A stretch of 64,000 nucleotides of DNA from Liquidambar formosana (GCA_039720395.1 CM077824.1:32762759-32826758), one strand, 5' to 3'. Positions 1 through 10,903 are shown, numbered from the stretch's first letter. Numbers and translations: made by a program. The notes: generated by a model from the sequence alone, not told the origin.

Positions 1-2015
1 GCCATAAGCAAGCCCCAGATGGTGATATTGGCATTGGTCTTCTTCAATTGTCGGAGTACTTTGTCATCTTCTTCTTGCACATCAAGGCGCTTATCTAACT
101 CACCCAGTGGATTATCAGATTCCAAGTGCGGAGGCTTGAAATGGCGGCCCGCTCTTGTCATGTGGTCTACTTCTTCATCACTAGCCCATATGTCATCAAT
201 TTCATTTGTGTCACCCATCAAGTCATCCCATTCAATCATGTCAATGTCCTCCATCTGCAGCTCTTTGGGCATATCATCCCAACCAGTGGGAATTACGGGC
301 TCACTTGGCAATGGATCAGGATAAAGCACATAGTAATCAAACTTCCCCGAAGGTTCTCCCAATAACCCCACTCGAGGGTCTCCTGCTTCATACCTTTCTT
401 TCAACTGCTGTTGGATGGACTTCTTTGGCAATTGTAGGGTCTTTTGATCAATGAGGTCTTGAACGATCTTTCTCAACATAGCACAGTCCTCAGTGTCATG
501 GCCGGGTATACCATGGTATTGGCAATATTGATGGGGTGTTTGGGGTCTTGGCTTTGGAGGGTGAGGTATGATAAAGCCTTGGTTACAGCATTGGTGAAAG
601 GCTTGGGTCAAGGACATGGGTAATGGAGTGTATTGTCTTATGGGTAGGCAAGGTCGAGATGGGTCGGCTTCAATGGCATTTATGGAGTTGGATGAATTAT
701 GAGAGGGAAGTGGATTTTGAGTGACATTTGGGCGATTTGGTGGAGTTGGTGGTGAGATGATTTGCTTGTCAAGTAAGTCTTGGATCTCATGCCTAAGGCG
801 ATAGCAACGGTTGGTTGAGTGGCCTTTGGCTTGGTGGAATTTGCAGTATTCATTCTCATTGTAGCTTTTGGGCAATGGGTTTGGGGGTGGTCTTGGGTCG
901 AGAGGTTTCAACAGGCCTCGGCTTTTTAGCTTTTCAAGTACTTTCTCAAGTGGCATATGCAGCTCGGTGAATTGGCGAGGTGGGTTGGTGTCATTTAGGG
1001 AGATAGGTTGAAGGGGTTGGGCTATAGCATTGACCTCGGCATTGTTTTTCCCAGCAAAGTTTGGCCTGCGGCTCTTTTGGACTTCTTCTGTCTTGATTGA
1101 CCCATCGGCAATGGCATCCTCAACTTGTGTACCTGCTCCTATGAGAGCCTTGAAATTAGGGAAGTAGTGAGCAAAGAGGTGCTTGTGATACACCGGCAAT
1201 AGGTTCTTAACCACCAACTGAATCTGATCTTCCTCATTCGGTCTATCTGCCATTCTCGAGGCCTTTTGCCTCCACCTTGTAATGAAAGCGGAAAAGGTCT
1301 CATTAGCCCCTTGTTTTGTGGTCTCTAGGTCCCTTCTTGTGACATCCACCTTAGTGTTGTACTTGTAGTGCTCCGAAAACTCATTACATATGTCCTCCCA
1401 AGTCCGGGTTCTATTCTCATCCAAGGCTAGGAACCATTTTAAAGCAGAAGTGGCGAGGGTTTCATGGAACATTTGGGCCAAGAGTTCATCTGTTGCTCCT
1501 CGAGGGTGCATAGCTCGTACATACATTTTCAAATGGGTCTTGGGGCAACCCGTTCCATCAAACTTTTCTAATTCGGGCATCTTGAATTGTAGTGGAATAC
1601 GAGCTTGAGGGAACAAAGATAGGGTACGTACATCCACCATGTCATCTGTCCTACGGATTCCCTTTATAGTTCTCTCCAAGGCTTCTACCTTACTAGCCAA
1701 CATAGAGTCTGTATCAGAGGTCTTCCCCTTACTTCCCCCTTCTAGGTTAAAAATTTCAGGTGATTCATTCCCTTTGGGCTGAGTACTTCCCCCATCATTG
1801 GTCTTAGTGCCTTCTCCAGACTGGGTCCCATTTTTGGTGTTATCCCCCGGGGTACGGCCATTATTCTGTTCGGGTTCGGACATCTTATGTTGGATATCTT
1901 GGGCCATTTTCAATGCTCTCTCGGATACATCAGTGGTGTAATCAAGTTTGGTCATGATAGCCTTCAAACAAGTCTCAACATCAAAACCCCCTTCACTAGT
2001 TGCTTCATCGGCCAT
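1..2015 (-). CDS. gag: gag polyprotein, element 1 (partial, apparently open)
   Basis: Structural Gag of a Tat-type retrotransposon, forming the virus-like particle and binding genomic RNA. The start ATG (2013-2015) was chosen because a Met-(Ala/Val)-(Asp/Glu)-Glu start lies at the same place in the copies at 44220 and 52239. By eye the frame has no stop down to base 1. In order: an N-terminal region rich in Lys, Glu and Gln; the capsid-like part (WFL, HYKYNTK, TRWRQKAS, DRPNEEDQIQLVVKNLLP); a Pro-rich linker; and two zinc knuckles of form CX2HX4HX4C (804-845 and 483-524). It is the best-preserved gag in the window; the copies at 3868, 44220 and 52239 all carry stops. The C-terminal protease part lies outside the window. 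Confidence 0.85.
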   Translation of the reverse strand, partial: MADEATSEGGFDVETCLKAIMTKLDYTTDVSERALKMAQDIQHKMSEPEQNNGRTPGDNTKNGTQSGEGTKTNDGGSTQPKGNESPEIFNLEGGSKGKTSDTDSMLASKVEALERTIKGIRRTDDMVDVRTLSLFPQARIPLQFKMPELEKFDGTGCPKTHLKMYVRAMHPRGATDELLAQMFHETLATSALKWFLALDENRTRTWEDICNEFSEHYKYNTKVDVTRRDLETTKQGANETFSAFITRWRQKASRMADRPNEEDQIQLVVKNLLPVYHKHLFAHYFPNFKALIGAGTQVEDAIADGSIKTEEVQKSRRPNFAGKNNAEVNAIAQPLQPISLNDTNPPRQFTELHMPLEKVLEKLKSRGLLKPLDPRPPPNPLPKSYNENEYCKFHQAKGHSTNRCYRLRHEIQDLLDKQIISPPTPPNRPNVTQNPLPSHNSSNSINAIEADPSRPCLPIRQYTPLPMSLTQAFHQCCNQGFIIPHPPKPRPQTPHQYCQYHGIPGHDTEDCAMLRKIVQDLIDQKTLQLPKKSIQQQLKERYEAGDPRVGLLGEPSGKFDYYVLYPDPLPSEPVIPTGWDDMPKELQMEDIDMIEWDDLMGDTNEIDDIWASDEEVDHMTRAGRHFKPPHLESDNPLGELDKRLDVQEEDDKVLRQLKKTNANITIWGLLM

Positions 2016-2741
2016 ATCTGACTGGTTGGTAGAATCAATCTTCACTAAGCGCCCTTGCTGGTCGCGGATCCAAGCCAGTACGTCTTCTCACTCCTCTAAG
2101 AAAGGGAACAATCAGTCTCTCATCCTAAGGGTATGTCCTAGGCTTCCATATTTGTCTCAATGACTTCACGCCATATATACTCAATTAGTCCCTTTTAATC
2201 CAATCACCTTTGCAAGGGTCATGGGCGAAAGGTACGTATTAAGGATATAGGGTGCAAAGGTCCTCTATTAATTTTTCCATTAAGCACATCACAAACACGG
2301 TCATGATATCATTACAAACAATGTGGGTGCATAAGGGTGAAACCATAGTGTCCTACAAGTCTGTCTATATGGACTAATGATAAGGGTAGGCTGGGGTCCT
2401 TCACTTGCTTGAGCAATCTTTATACCTAACCACATGTGGCATCAGGAACGCCGCGTGGGTCCAGCAGTACGTGATTAACTCATTTAATATACCCAAAGGC
2501 AAGCCCAAGGGTACTTGGCAAGAGAGGTTGAGAGCTTTCGCCCCAACTCATGGAATCAGGAAAACCAAGGTTGAGGCTAGGCCCGTCAGTGGCAAGGGAC
2601 ATCGATCCTAACATGCAAGAGTTTGCACACACAATGCAATAAATGAAAGCACACAATCAAGCGAATGCAATGTGATTGATTTTAATTAAACAAAAGAAAT
2701 TAACTTAGCCCAATCAAATTGTGTAGAGTCTAGCCCACAAA
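2016..2741 (-). other. Untranslated leader between primer site and gag, element 1
   Basis: About 720 bases between the primer-binding site and the gag ATG. It aligns by eye with the leaders at 51386-52238 and 43486-44219. The codons just upstream of the ATG (WIR..QGRLV) are also conserved in frame, so translation could start further upstream at a non-ATG codon. Packaging or dimerisation signals would be expected here, but I cannot identify one. Confidence 0.6.
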
Positions 2742-2759
2742 TCCCCAGCAGAGTCGCCA
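2742..2759 (-). other. Primer-binding site, element 1
   Basis: On the minus strand TGGCGACTCTGCTGGGGA follows the LTR end by three bases. It begins with TGG, the complement of a tRNA CCA tail. The sequence resembles the tRNA-Arg-type primer site reported for Ogre elements; the tRNA identity is inferred from memory of that family. It differs from elements 4 and 5, which have CTCCACT in place of CTCTGCT. Confidence 0.75.
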
Positions 2760-2762
2760 GTC

Positions 2763-3867
2763 TGTGAACCCTAAAAAAGTTAAGGCCCACGAGGGGTTTT
2801 AGGTTTGAAAAAGGAAAAGGAGTCGCCACCTTATTTTTTAAAGGAAATAAGGAAAACCCTAAAAAACAGTTTTGTTTTAGGAAAACAAAAGATTGACTCC
2901 ATATTTAAAAATGGAAAGGCAAATGATCTTTTGGAAACCAGAGAAATCGGGGATTCGGAGGCTAAGTTACGATATGGGAAGGTTCTAGGCAAAGCCTATA
3001 GGCACCCATATCGCCCTAAACGGTCTCTTAATTTAATTGGGCTAAATCAAAGTCTTAATCACACACAAATCAACAGTTATCATCACAAGACAGCATGCAT
3101 ATCATTCATCCATTCATCCATATAATCAAGTAAATCAAAGAAAAACAGAAAAAGAAAGAGGGGGGAGAAAACCTAGGATACTTAGTATCCTAGGGCGGAC
3201 TTGAACATCACGAAGAGCGCCTACGTACCATGTATGGAAATACATGGATCAAAGTCCACGTAGTTCGAATGGGAATATAATTTGAGTCATTTGAGGGCAA
3301 GAAACCCTAGCCATGGCTGTATGGTTGGGTCCTACAAAGGTGGTTAACCGCTATGCCTCACCATCGCTTAGCTTGGGTATGCACATAGGGTCGCACCGAA
3401 TGCTTTCTAATTCGAAATTCAACCTCCCTAAACACATTTGGGGATGAAATTAAGACCAATCAAGGTCAAATGAGTAGTCATAGAGTGAAAATCATGAACC
3501 AATTCGAGCTAACCCGAAGTAGGTCTTTTAGCCAACCTAAGCCTTGCTGAGCCATTCTAATCCCGAACCTTCAATTCATCGAATTGAACCCACAAATACC
3601 TCAAATGCAACCATATGAACTCCAGTTAGCAACTTGGAGATCATTTCAAGGTCAGATGGAAAGTTTGTGATAAAAAAGACAGTTATGCCCCTCAAGTCAC
3701 AAAAGTTCTTATTAACCCTCGAGATCAACTCCAAATCGAACCAAAATTCATACACACCATCCTTAGGACCCTAGAAACTCAATGCAAAAGACTAGACTCA
3801 AAAAGGAAACAAAAAGACACATGCAATGACAAACCCTAGCTAAGGTGGCAAAAATGGGGTGTGACAG
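2763..3867 (-). repeat. 5' LTR of element 1, carrying a 2.1-kb internal deletion
   Basis: Begins TGTCACACCCC (at 3867, minus strand) and ends GGGTTCACA (at 2763), like the LTR at 19098-22366, but is only 1105 bp against 3269 bp. The first about 600 bp and last about 500 bp align with that LTR. The junction falls at TTCGAA (3264-3269), a hexamer found at both deletion ends in the full-length copy (near 19695 and 21843). The lost segment includes the palindromic cassette and the TATA box, so this LTR has probably lost its promoter. The 3' LTR hairpin block (3172-3266) remains. Confidence 0.88.
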
Positions 3868-4970
3868 CTGGGAAAAACAATGCCGAGGTCAATGCCATAG
3901 CCCAACCCATTCAACCTATCTCCCTAAATGACACCAACCCACCTCGCCAATTCACTGAGCTGTATATGCCACTTGAGAAAGTACTTGAAAAGCTAAAAAG
4001 CTGAGGCTTGTTGAGACCTCTCGACCCAAGACCACCACCAAACCCATTGCCTAAGAGCTACAATGAGAATGAATACTGCAAATTCCACCAAGCCAAAAGC
4101 CACTCAACCAACCGTTGTTATCGCCTCAGGCATGAGATCCAAGGCTTACTTGACAAACAAATCATCTCACCACCAACTCCGCCAAATCACCCAAATGTTA
4201 CCCAAAATCCGCTTCCCTCTCATAATTCATCCAGCTCAATAAATGCCATTGAAGCCGACCCATCTCGACCTTGCCTACCCATAAGACAATACACTCCATT
4301 ACCCATGTCCTTGACCCAAGCCTTTTACCAATGCTGCAACCAAGGCCTTATCATACCTCACCCTCCAAAGCCAAGACCCCAAACACCCCATCAATATTGC
4401 CAATACCATGGTATACCCGGCCATGACACTGAGGACTGTGCTATGTTGAGAAAGGTCGTCCAAGACCTCATTGATCAAAAGACCCTATAATTGCCAAAGA
4501 AGTCTATCCAACAGCAGTTGAAAGAGAGGTATGAAGCAGGAGACCCTCGAGTGGGGCTATTAGGAGAACCTTCAGGGAAATTTGATTACTATGTGCTTTA
4601 CCCAGGTCCATTGCCAAGTGAGCCCATAATTCCTACTGGCTGGGATGATATACCCGAAGAGGTGCAGATGGAGGACATTGATATGATTGAATGGGATGAC
4701 CTAATGGGTGACACAAATGAAATTGATGACATATGGGCTAGTGATGAAGAAGTAGACCACATGACAAGAGGGGCCGCCATTTCAAACCTCCGCACTTGGA
4801 ATCTGATAATCCACTGGGAGAGTTAGATAAGCGCCTTGATGTACAAGAAGAAGAAGATGAAGTACTCCGACAGTTGAAGAAGACCAATGCCAATATCACC
4901 ATATGGGGCTTGCTTATGGCCTCTCACAAACACAGACAGACAGTGTTGAAGTTGTTAAACCAGATATAGG
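3868..4970 (+). pseudogene. gag: gag of element 2 (3' part, with stops and a frameshift)
   Basis: Continues Gag from the point where element 1 inserted. Both CX2HX4HX4C zinc knuckles are present (around 4078-4120 and 4399-4440), separated by a Pro-rich linker. In-frame stops are TGA at 4002-4004 (Arg in element 1), TAA at 4488-4490 (Gln in element 1) and TAG at 4968-4970. A one-base deletion near 4772 shifts the frame relative to element 1. Three of the lesions fit C-to-T change. The downstream acidic segment (E/D-rich, LRQLKKTN..ITIWGLLM) is well conserved with the copies at 46150 and 63890. Confidence 0.85.
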
Positions 4971-6241
4971 TTCCGGTTGATTTGTCTCCCGAGGGACTGG
5001 TGAATCTAGTAAACCCTGCTTCGAAGAATTCCACTATAGTGTTCACAGAGGCTGACTTACCTAAAAGTGGGCCAAGCCACTCCCAAGCCTTGCATATAAC
5101 TGTTGACACCATGGGGAAGAGGGTTCCCACAGTTTTGATTGATAATGGTTCCACACTGAATGTATGTCCTTTGAGAACTGTAACTGTTTTGGGCTTGGGG
5201 CCCACTGATTTCACCCCATCTGGGCAGACAGTGAGGGCGTATGATAATACCCGTAGAGAAGTAATTGGGGTGACCACTCTACCTTTAATCATAGGACCCA
5301 CAGAGTTCAGAGTAGAGTTTCAAGTCCTGGATGTGCCGTCATGTTTTAATCTGTTATTGGGAAGGCTTTGGATTCATCCTGCTGGGGCTGTACCATCATC
5401 ATTGCATCAAAAGGTAAAATTTCCTCATGAGGGAGCCATTGTTACGCTTCAAGGGGACTATGATTTGAGAATGGCGGGTGTACCTGTATGTGAGATAAAA
5501 CCAGAATCAGTTGAGATACCCTTGTCTGGGTTTGAGTATGTGCAGTGCATAGAAAAGGAGTTGGAAAAGGGAGAATTGATACCCCTTGACTATTGTCCCC
5601 ATGGTAATTTACATGTTGGTGAGATAATGTGGAAAATGAATTTCTTCTCGGGTATGGGCCTAGGGCGTCGCCAACAAGGACTCCCTCATTCTATTCAAAG
5701 CCGGGTTGTTTCCTACACTTTTGGGTTAGGATATGAGCCCACTAAGAATGACTATGCAGAAATGACAAGGAGGAATAAGGAGAAGGGAAAAGCTAGAGCA
5801 GAAGGAAGGGTGCCAGATTTTAAGATTTCACCATACAGGCCGACTCTGAATGGCTATTTTATCAAGGAGGGGGATGATTTCCTGTACTGTGGGTTCCCAG
5901 AGCCTATGTTCAATCCGACAACCAAGATCAGAATCCCGGGATTTGAGATTTTCTTCACCGAGTGGTATCCAATCACCGCTGAAATGGTGGATGATGAAGC
6001 CATCAATGACAGTTATTGGGAGAAGAAAGAAGAAGACTGGGTAGAGCATGTGGATACCGATGCTATGGTCACCATGTTCCAAGATATAGTTCTTACTTTG
6101 GGGGAGTCAGCAGCAGAAGATTGCCAGGATTCGTCAATTCACCATGCAACCATACCACTTCGTAATTGGTATCTAGAAGATGGAGCCATTGCAGAGATCC
6201 TTGAAGAGGAAGATCATGACCTGCCTGATAGTAGCTTGTAG
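4971..6241 (+). pseudogene. pro: Aspartic protease and G-patch region of element 2 (gag-pro C-terminus)
   Basis: The open stretch is 4971-6238, ending at TAG 6239-6241. It belongs to the broken gag-pro frame, so it is listed as a pseudogene although its own frame is intact. The retropepsin active-site motif is LIDNGSTLNVCP (around 5138-5172), followed by LLLGR (around 5355), a flap-like order typical of plant Ty3/gypsy proteases. Downstream is a clear G-patch: KMNFFSGMGLGRRQQG (from about 5630), then FGLGYEP. The C-terminus (DLPDSSL) is shared with the copy ending at 47526. The predicted splice donor overlaps the stop codon, so removal of the 6238-6416 intron would take out the stop. Confidence 0.82.
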
Positions 6242-6416
6242 GTTCCTTAGTTAGAGTACTTCCTGCTTTCAATAAAGTGTGTCCGCCTACCCCACTTTGT
6301 GGAGTTAGGAGTCGTTTCATAGTCGTGGCACCAAATTTTGTTTCCATTTCAAGTTTATGTCTTTTCGTTTGTTCCTTTAATGAAGTGTGTTTCTTTTATA
6401 CATTGTTTGCTTGCAG
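6238..6416 (+). other. Predicted intron between protease and RT, element 2
   Basis: Donor GTAGGT starts inside the codon before the gag-pro stop; acceptor TTGCAG ends at 6416 after a T-rich tract. The 179-nt length and phases are such that removal joins gag-pro to the RT frame. Element 4 has the same arrangement at 47523-47692 (170 nt, same remainder modulo 3, same donor and acceptor). Both introns contain AATAAA (6271-6276 here) followed by GTGTCCGCCTA and a short CCAC/GTGG stem. Ogre elements are known to splice an intron in this region; that parallel is established knowledge, while its use here is inferred. Confidence 0.75.
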
Positions 6417-8118
6417 TGTTTCTTTTCTCTCTTCTATGGATATTTATGGCATGGATATAGATCCTAGGAATGACGTCCCCCTGGAGCTCATCAAGCGAAG
6501 GAAAAGGGGTGTCACCGAACCTAACATGGATGAATTGGAATCAATCAATTTAGGGACAAATGAATTGCCAAAGATAATTAAAATTGGGATAACCCTCTCA
6601 CCACTTGAAAAAGAAAAGCTGATAGTCCTGTTAAAGGCCAACATAACAGCCTTTGCATGGTCTTATGAAGACATGCCCGGCATAGATCCTGACATTGTGC
6701 AGCATTTCATCCCCACTAATCCCCTTAAAAAGCCGGTAAAGCAAAAATTGAGAAGGTTAAAACCTGAATGGGCATTGAAGGTAAAGGAGGAAGTAACCAA
6801 GCAACTCGATGTGGGGTTCCTACAGGTTGTGGAGTATCCGGAATGGTTATCCAATATAGTGCCCGTGCCTAAAAAGGATGGAAAAGTAAGGATGTGTGTG
6901 GATTTTCGAGATCTTAATGCAACAAGCCCTAAGGATGATTTTCCTTTGCCCCACATTGATGTGTTGGTAGATAGTACTGTAGGACATGCGCTTCTCTCTT
7001 TTATGGATGGGTTTTCTGGATACAATCAGATAAAGATGGCGTCACAAGATATGGAGAAAACGGCCTTTATCACACAGTGGGGAACGTATTGCTACAAAGT
7101 GATGCCGTTCGATTTAAGAAATGCCGGGGCTACCTATCAGAGAGCTGCTACAACATTACTGCATGACATGATCCACAAGGAGTTGGAAATATATGTGGAC
7201 GACATGATCGTGAAGTCCGTGGATCGAGAAGGACACTTCATGGCACTGGAAAGGTTCCTAGAGCGGGCAAAGAAGTACAACTTGCGGTTGAATCCATAGA
7301 AATGCGCCTTTGGTGTCACTGCGGGCAAGTTATTAGGGTTTATGATTACTCAGAGAGGGATTGAGGTTGATCCAGGAAAAATCAAGGCCATTGTAGAAAT
7401 GGAGCCACCTAGCACAGAAAAGCAGATTCGAGGGTTTTTGGGGAGGATTCAGTACATAAGCAGGTTCATTGCTAATTTGACCATGGTGTGTGAGCCGATT
7501 TTCAAGTTGCTTAAGAAGGGCGTGCCGAAGGTATGGAACGAAGAATGTCAAGAAGCCTTTGAGACTATTAAAAGGTATTTGAGTAATCCACCAATTCTAG
7601 TTCCCCCGCGACAAGGTGAACCGTTATTGTTATACTTGACGGTCACTGAAACCGCGATGGGAGCTATGCTAGCTCAGTACCTTGAGGGGTCGAAAAAGGA
7701 AAATGCCATTTATTACCTAAGCAAGAAGATGACAGACTATGAGGTGAAGTACAATGCCGTAGAGAAGGCTTGTGTGGCTTTGGTATGGGCAACTCAGAAA
7801 CTCCGTCACTACATGATGTCGTATGAGGTTTTCCTGATAAGTCGTATGGATCCGCTGAAGTACCTGATAGAAAGGCCGGTTTTATCCTACAGAACTGCTC
7901 GTTGGTCGATTCTTCTCAATGAATTCGACATAAAGTATGTAACACAGAAGTCAGTAAAAGGAAGTATCATTGCAGATTACTTGGCTAGTTGCCCTGTGGC
8001 GTCATTAGAACAATTTAATGATCAATTCCCCGATGAGGATGTCCTGGAGATTGGAAAGAAGGTTTGGAAGGTATACTTTGATGGAGCTGCAAACAAAAGA
8101 GGGTATGGGATAGGAGTC
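6417..8118 (+). pseudogene. pol: Reverse transcriptase, RNase H and start of second RNase H, element 2
   Basis: RT copies the genomic RNA into cDNA. Motifs in order: FRDLNATSPKDDFPLP, the palm segment SFMDGFSGYNQI, FITQWGTYCY, NAGATYQR and the catalytic YVDD (7192-7203). The thumb and connection follow (GFLGRIQYISRFI), then the ordinary RNase H (LLLYLTVTETAMGAMLAQ to about 7990). A TAG at 7297-7299 interrupts the frame just after the RT palm. From about 8068 a second RNase H begins (VYFDGAANKRGYGIGV) and is cut at 8118 by the solo LTR; it resumes at 10904. The Gly to Asp change in MPFDLRNAG also looks like decay. Confidence 0.9.
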
Positions 8119-8550
8119 TGTGAACCCCGGAAATTGGGCCCACGAGGGATTGAAAAGAAAGTGGGTTTGAAAAAGAAAAAGGAAAGGAGTCGCCACCTTA
8201 TTTTTTAAAGGAAACAAGGAAAACCCTAAAAATCAGGTTGTTTTAGGAAAACAATTTGAATGACTCCATAAAAAAAGGAAAGGCAAAAACCAATCTTTTG
8301 AAAACCAAAGAAATCGGGGATTCGGAGGCTAAGTTATGACATGGGAAGGTTCTAGGCAAAGCCTATAGGCACCCATGTCACCCTTTCGGTCTCTCAGTTC
8401 ATTTGGGCTAAATTAAAGTCTTTCCATACAAAAATCAGCAAGTATATCATCACAAGAATTGCATGCATATCATATATTTCATTCATCCATCCATGCATGA
8501 TAAGCAAATAAAAACAGAAAATAAAAAGAAGAAAAGAAAACATAAATAAA

Positions 8551-8644
8551 CCTAGGATGCTTGGATCCTATAACGGACTTGAGCCTCACGAAGAGCGCCT
8601 ACGTACCATGCAACGAAATACATGGATCAAAGTCCACGTAGTTC
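8551..8644 (-). other. Conserved LTR hairpin block, solo LTR
   Basis: Minus-strand order: GAACTACGTGGACTTTGATC, a CCATG/CATGG stem, TACGTAGGCGCTC, then a second stem based on AGGAT/ATCCT. The same block occurs in four other LTRs here (3172-3266, 21845-21939, 42676-42771, 50837-50930). Confidence 0.6.
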
Positions 8645-10248
8645 GATTAGAATTAGGGTTAAGACCTAATATAAACCTATGGTTAAAACCCTAGGTTTCC
8701 TTATTTGATCAAAAGAGTTGAATTTGATAGAAAGTTTGATTTTAGGAAAGAAATCCACAAAATGGAAACTTTAATAAAAACCAGAATTTTGTTGGTTAAG
8801 GAAACCTCTAATTAAACCATAGGACTTGTATTAAAAATTAACCCTAGATAGGGAGAAGAGAATGAGTTAAGAAGAAAGGTGAATTGGGGCACCTTCACAC
8901 CCACTTACCTGAGCGCAATTAGCTCCAAGCATTTAGCCATTTCAGACATAAGCAGCCCTATTTGCCATAGGACAAATACCACACCTATTTGCACCCTTAC
9001 AAGTGCTCAAAACGATGCAAAAACACTAACATGCAAATCTGGACAGAATAGTATTATGGCCTAAAAATCATCCACTAAGCATGCTAACAGCAACACAGCG
9101 AACAATAATAAGTCCTAACATATTCCTAGAACCATATCATGCATAAAAACCCTAAAACATACTAACATGCATGCAAAACTATCATGTTTACTCCATATGA
9201 AAAACATATACAGCAAACACGAAGAAAAACCAAATAAAAAAGTCTACTTTATCATGCTATATGAAAACAAACACGAAACAATGACTCTAAAACCCTAAAC
9301 TCACAAATATGCTTAAAAACATACAAAACATACTTTAATCATGCTAAAACCAAACTAAACAGAAATTAAATCATGCATATTAACTAACTAAAGCAATATA
9401 ACATGATGAAAATCCTAACTCTAACATGCAATGACACTAATCCTAGCACAAGGACAAACAGGGGCACAAGAATCATAACTATGCATTAAAAACCTAAAGG
9501 ACAGCCCTAAAGCATGCTAAACAGTAGATAAAAAATAGATATTCCATGTATATTAACTAGCTAGAGTGTTAATACATGATAAAAAAGTCACCTTTAACAT
9601 GCAATAAGCCTAACCCATATGAGAACCTAGTTTAAGCTTGAATAGAGAAGGAGAATACCTTAGGAAGGGCCTTCCTTGCTGCTGTATGCAATTGTTCGTG
9701 GCTCCTCAGGTCTTTAGAGTGAATCAAACCAACACGAATCCTCTTCTTTGTCAAAGTGGTATCACAGCAAAGAGATCAAAACTCACTCAACTTTGAAAAG
9801 AAATAGAAAACAAAAAGAGAACAAGAGAAAAGAAAAAGTGATTCTCGTCACTTTGCAGCAGCAGCAACTTCAATCGCGTTTTTGGGTATGAAAACGTTGG
9901 ATTTGGACAAATCTTGTGAAATACAAAGTTGTAGAGAATTGAATTATCTTTCTAACAAGACCAATTTCATCAAATTCTGACTTCGGATGAAAAAGTTATG
10001 ATTAAAATACGACTGCTGGTTTTCAGAAAATCTGCTGCTGAATTATGACGAATTTCACTCCCTCCAAACCCTCTTCTCCTCCCCCTTGTTTAAAGACATT
10101 AAGAGAGTATTTATAGCTGAAATCTGGAGTTTCCCTTTCCTTCCTGGACTAGGTTTCCTTGGAGAATAATCAAAAGGTATTTTATAATGATAAAAGACTT
10201 CTAATCTGAATAGGAAAAGGAAATTGTCTTTTATAAAAATTGGGAGAC

Positions 10249-10324
10249 TGACCGCTAACACGCATGCACATGTATCGTATGTGCGTACACACACTCATCA
10301 CATACGTACACGTGTTAGTGTCAT
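10249..10324 (-). promoter_or_regulatory. Palindrome-rich cassette in the solo LTR, unlike other copies
   Basis: Arms TAACACG and CGTGTTA enclose a run of CATGCACATG, CGTATG, CATACG and GTACAC words. It lies about 134 bp upstream of the TATA box on the minus strand. The closely related LTR at 48648 has a GC-rich GGCGGCTAGCCGCC cassette in the equivalent region, so the cassette differs between LTRs that otherwise match. Confidence 0.5.
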
Positions 10325-10903
10325 GATAAAAATGGCTAATTTAATAAAATAATTTTCTTTTCATTTTAACCAAAAATCTCATGCTGTGATTCGCACTAAT
10401 TCTTCAAGGATAATCCGTAAATAACCACACTAAACTCATCATCAGGGCCACGGGACTTAAGATGACAACCGGTACAAAATGATGACTAATGAAAGTCAAT
10501 TTGAAAAGATTTGGTTGGTAATTGTGAGTCAATTAGAGCTAACCCAAGGAAGGGTCAATTAAGCAACTTGAACTACATCGAGCCATTTTAATCCCGAGCC
10601 ATTGACTTACCAAATTGAACCTAGAAATACCTCATATGCATCCATATGAACTCCAATTGACAATTTGTAGATCATTCCAAGGTCAAATGAAAAGTTTGGG
10701 ACTTAAAAGACGATTATGCCCCTCAAGTCACAAAAGCTCTTATTATCCCTCAAGATCAACTCCAATTTGAACCAAAATTCATATCCATTGTCCTTGTGAC
10801 TCTAGAAAACTAATGCAAGTGACTAGACTCAAAAACAAAACAAAAACATGCATGAAATGATGAGCCCTAGTAAGGTGGTGCAAAAATGGGGTGTGACAGA
10901 GTC

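Larger units (their letters stand above)
1..3867 (-). mobile_element. Element 1: 5' part of a Tat/Ogre-type Ty3/gypsy retrotransposon
   Basis: Read on the minus strand this is LTR (3867 to 2763), primer-binding site (2759 to 2742), leader, then gag running off the left edge. It is inserted in the gag of element 2: the base after its LTR, 3868, continues a Gag reading frame that element 1 itself also carries intact (around 1050). The likely 5-bp target duplication on the right is GCTGG (3868-3872); its partner is outside the window. The Tat/Ogre assignment rests on the tRNA-Arg-like primer site, the Gag type and close similarity to elements 2, 4 and 5. The rest of the element is not visible. 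Confidence 0.88.
8119..10898 (-). repeat. Solo LTR (subfamily B) inserted in the pol of element 2
   Basis: Bounded by TGTGAACC (8119) and GTGTGACA (10898), i.e. TGTCACACCCC...GGGGTTCACA on the minus strand. It is flanked by a perfect 5-bp duplication GAGTC (8114-8118 and 10899-10903). Removing it and one repeat restores continuity of the second RNase H. Its 2780 bp match the LTR at 48648-51364 over most of their length, and no internal retroelement sequence is present. This is the expected product of LTR-LTR recombination. TATA box (TATAAATA on the minus strand) at 10108-10115. Confidence 0.95.

Noticed and set aside
2405..2611. Possible small gene opposite to the element 1 leader
   Set aside because: Homologous leader in element 4 is interrupted by stops and no promoter or domain is seen; similarity between copies is explained by DNA identity.
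2763..3867. Separate short-LTR family
   Set aside because: Both halves align to the ends of LTR A and meet at a shared TTCGAA, so it is a deleted LTR.
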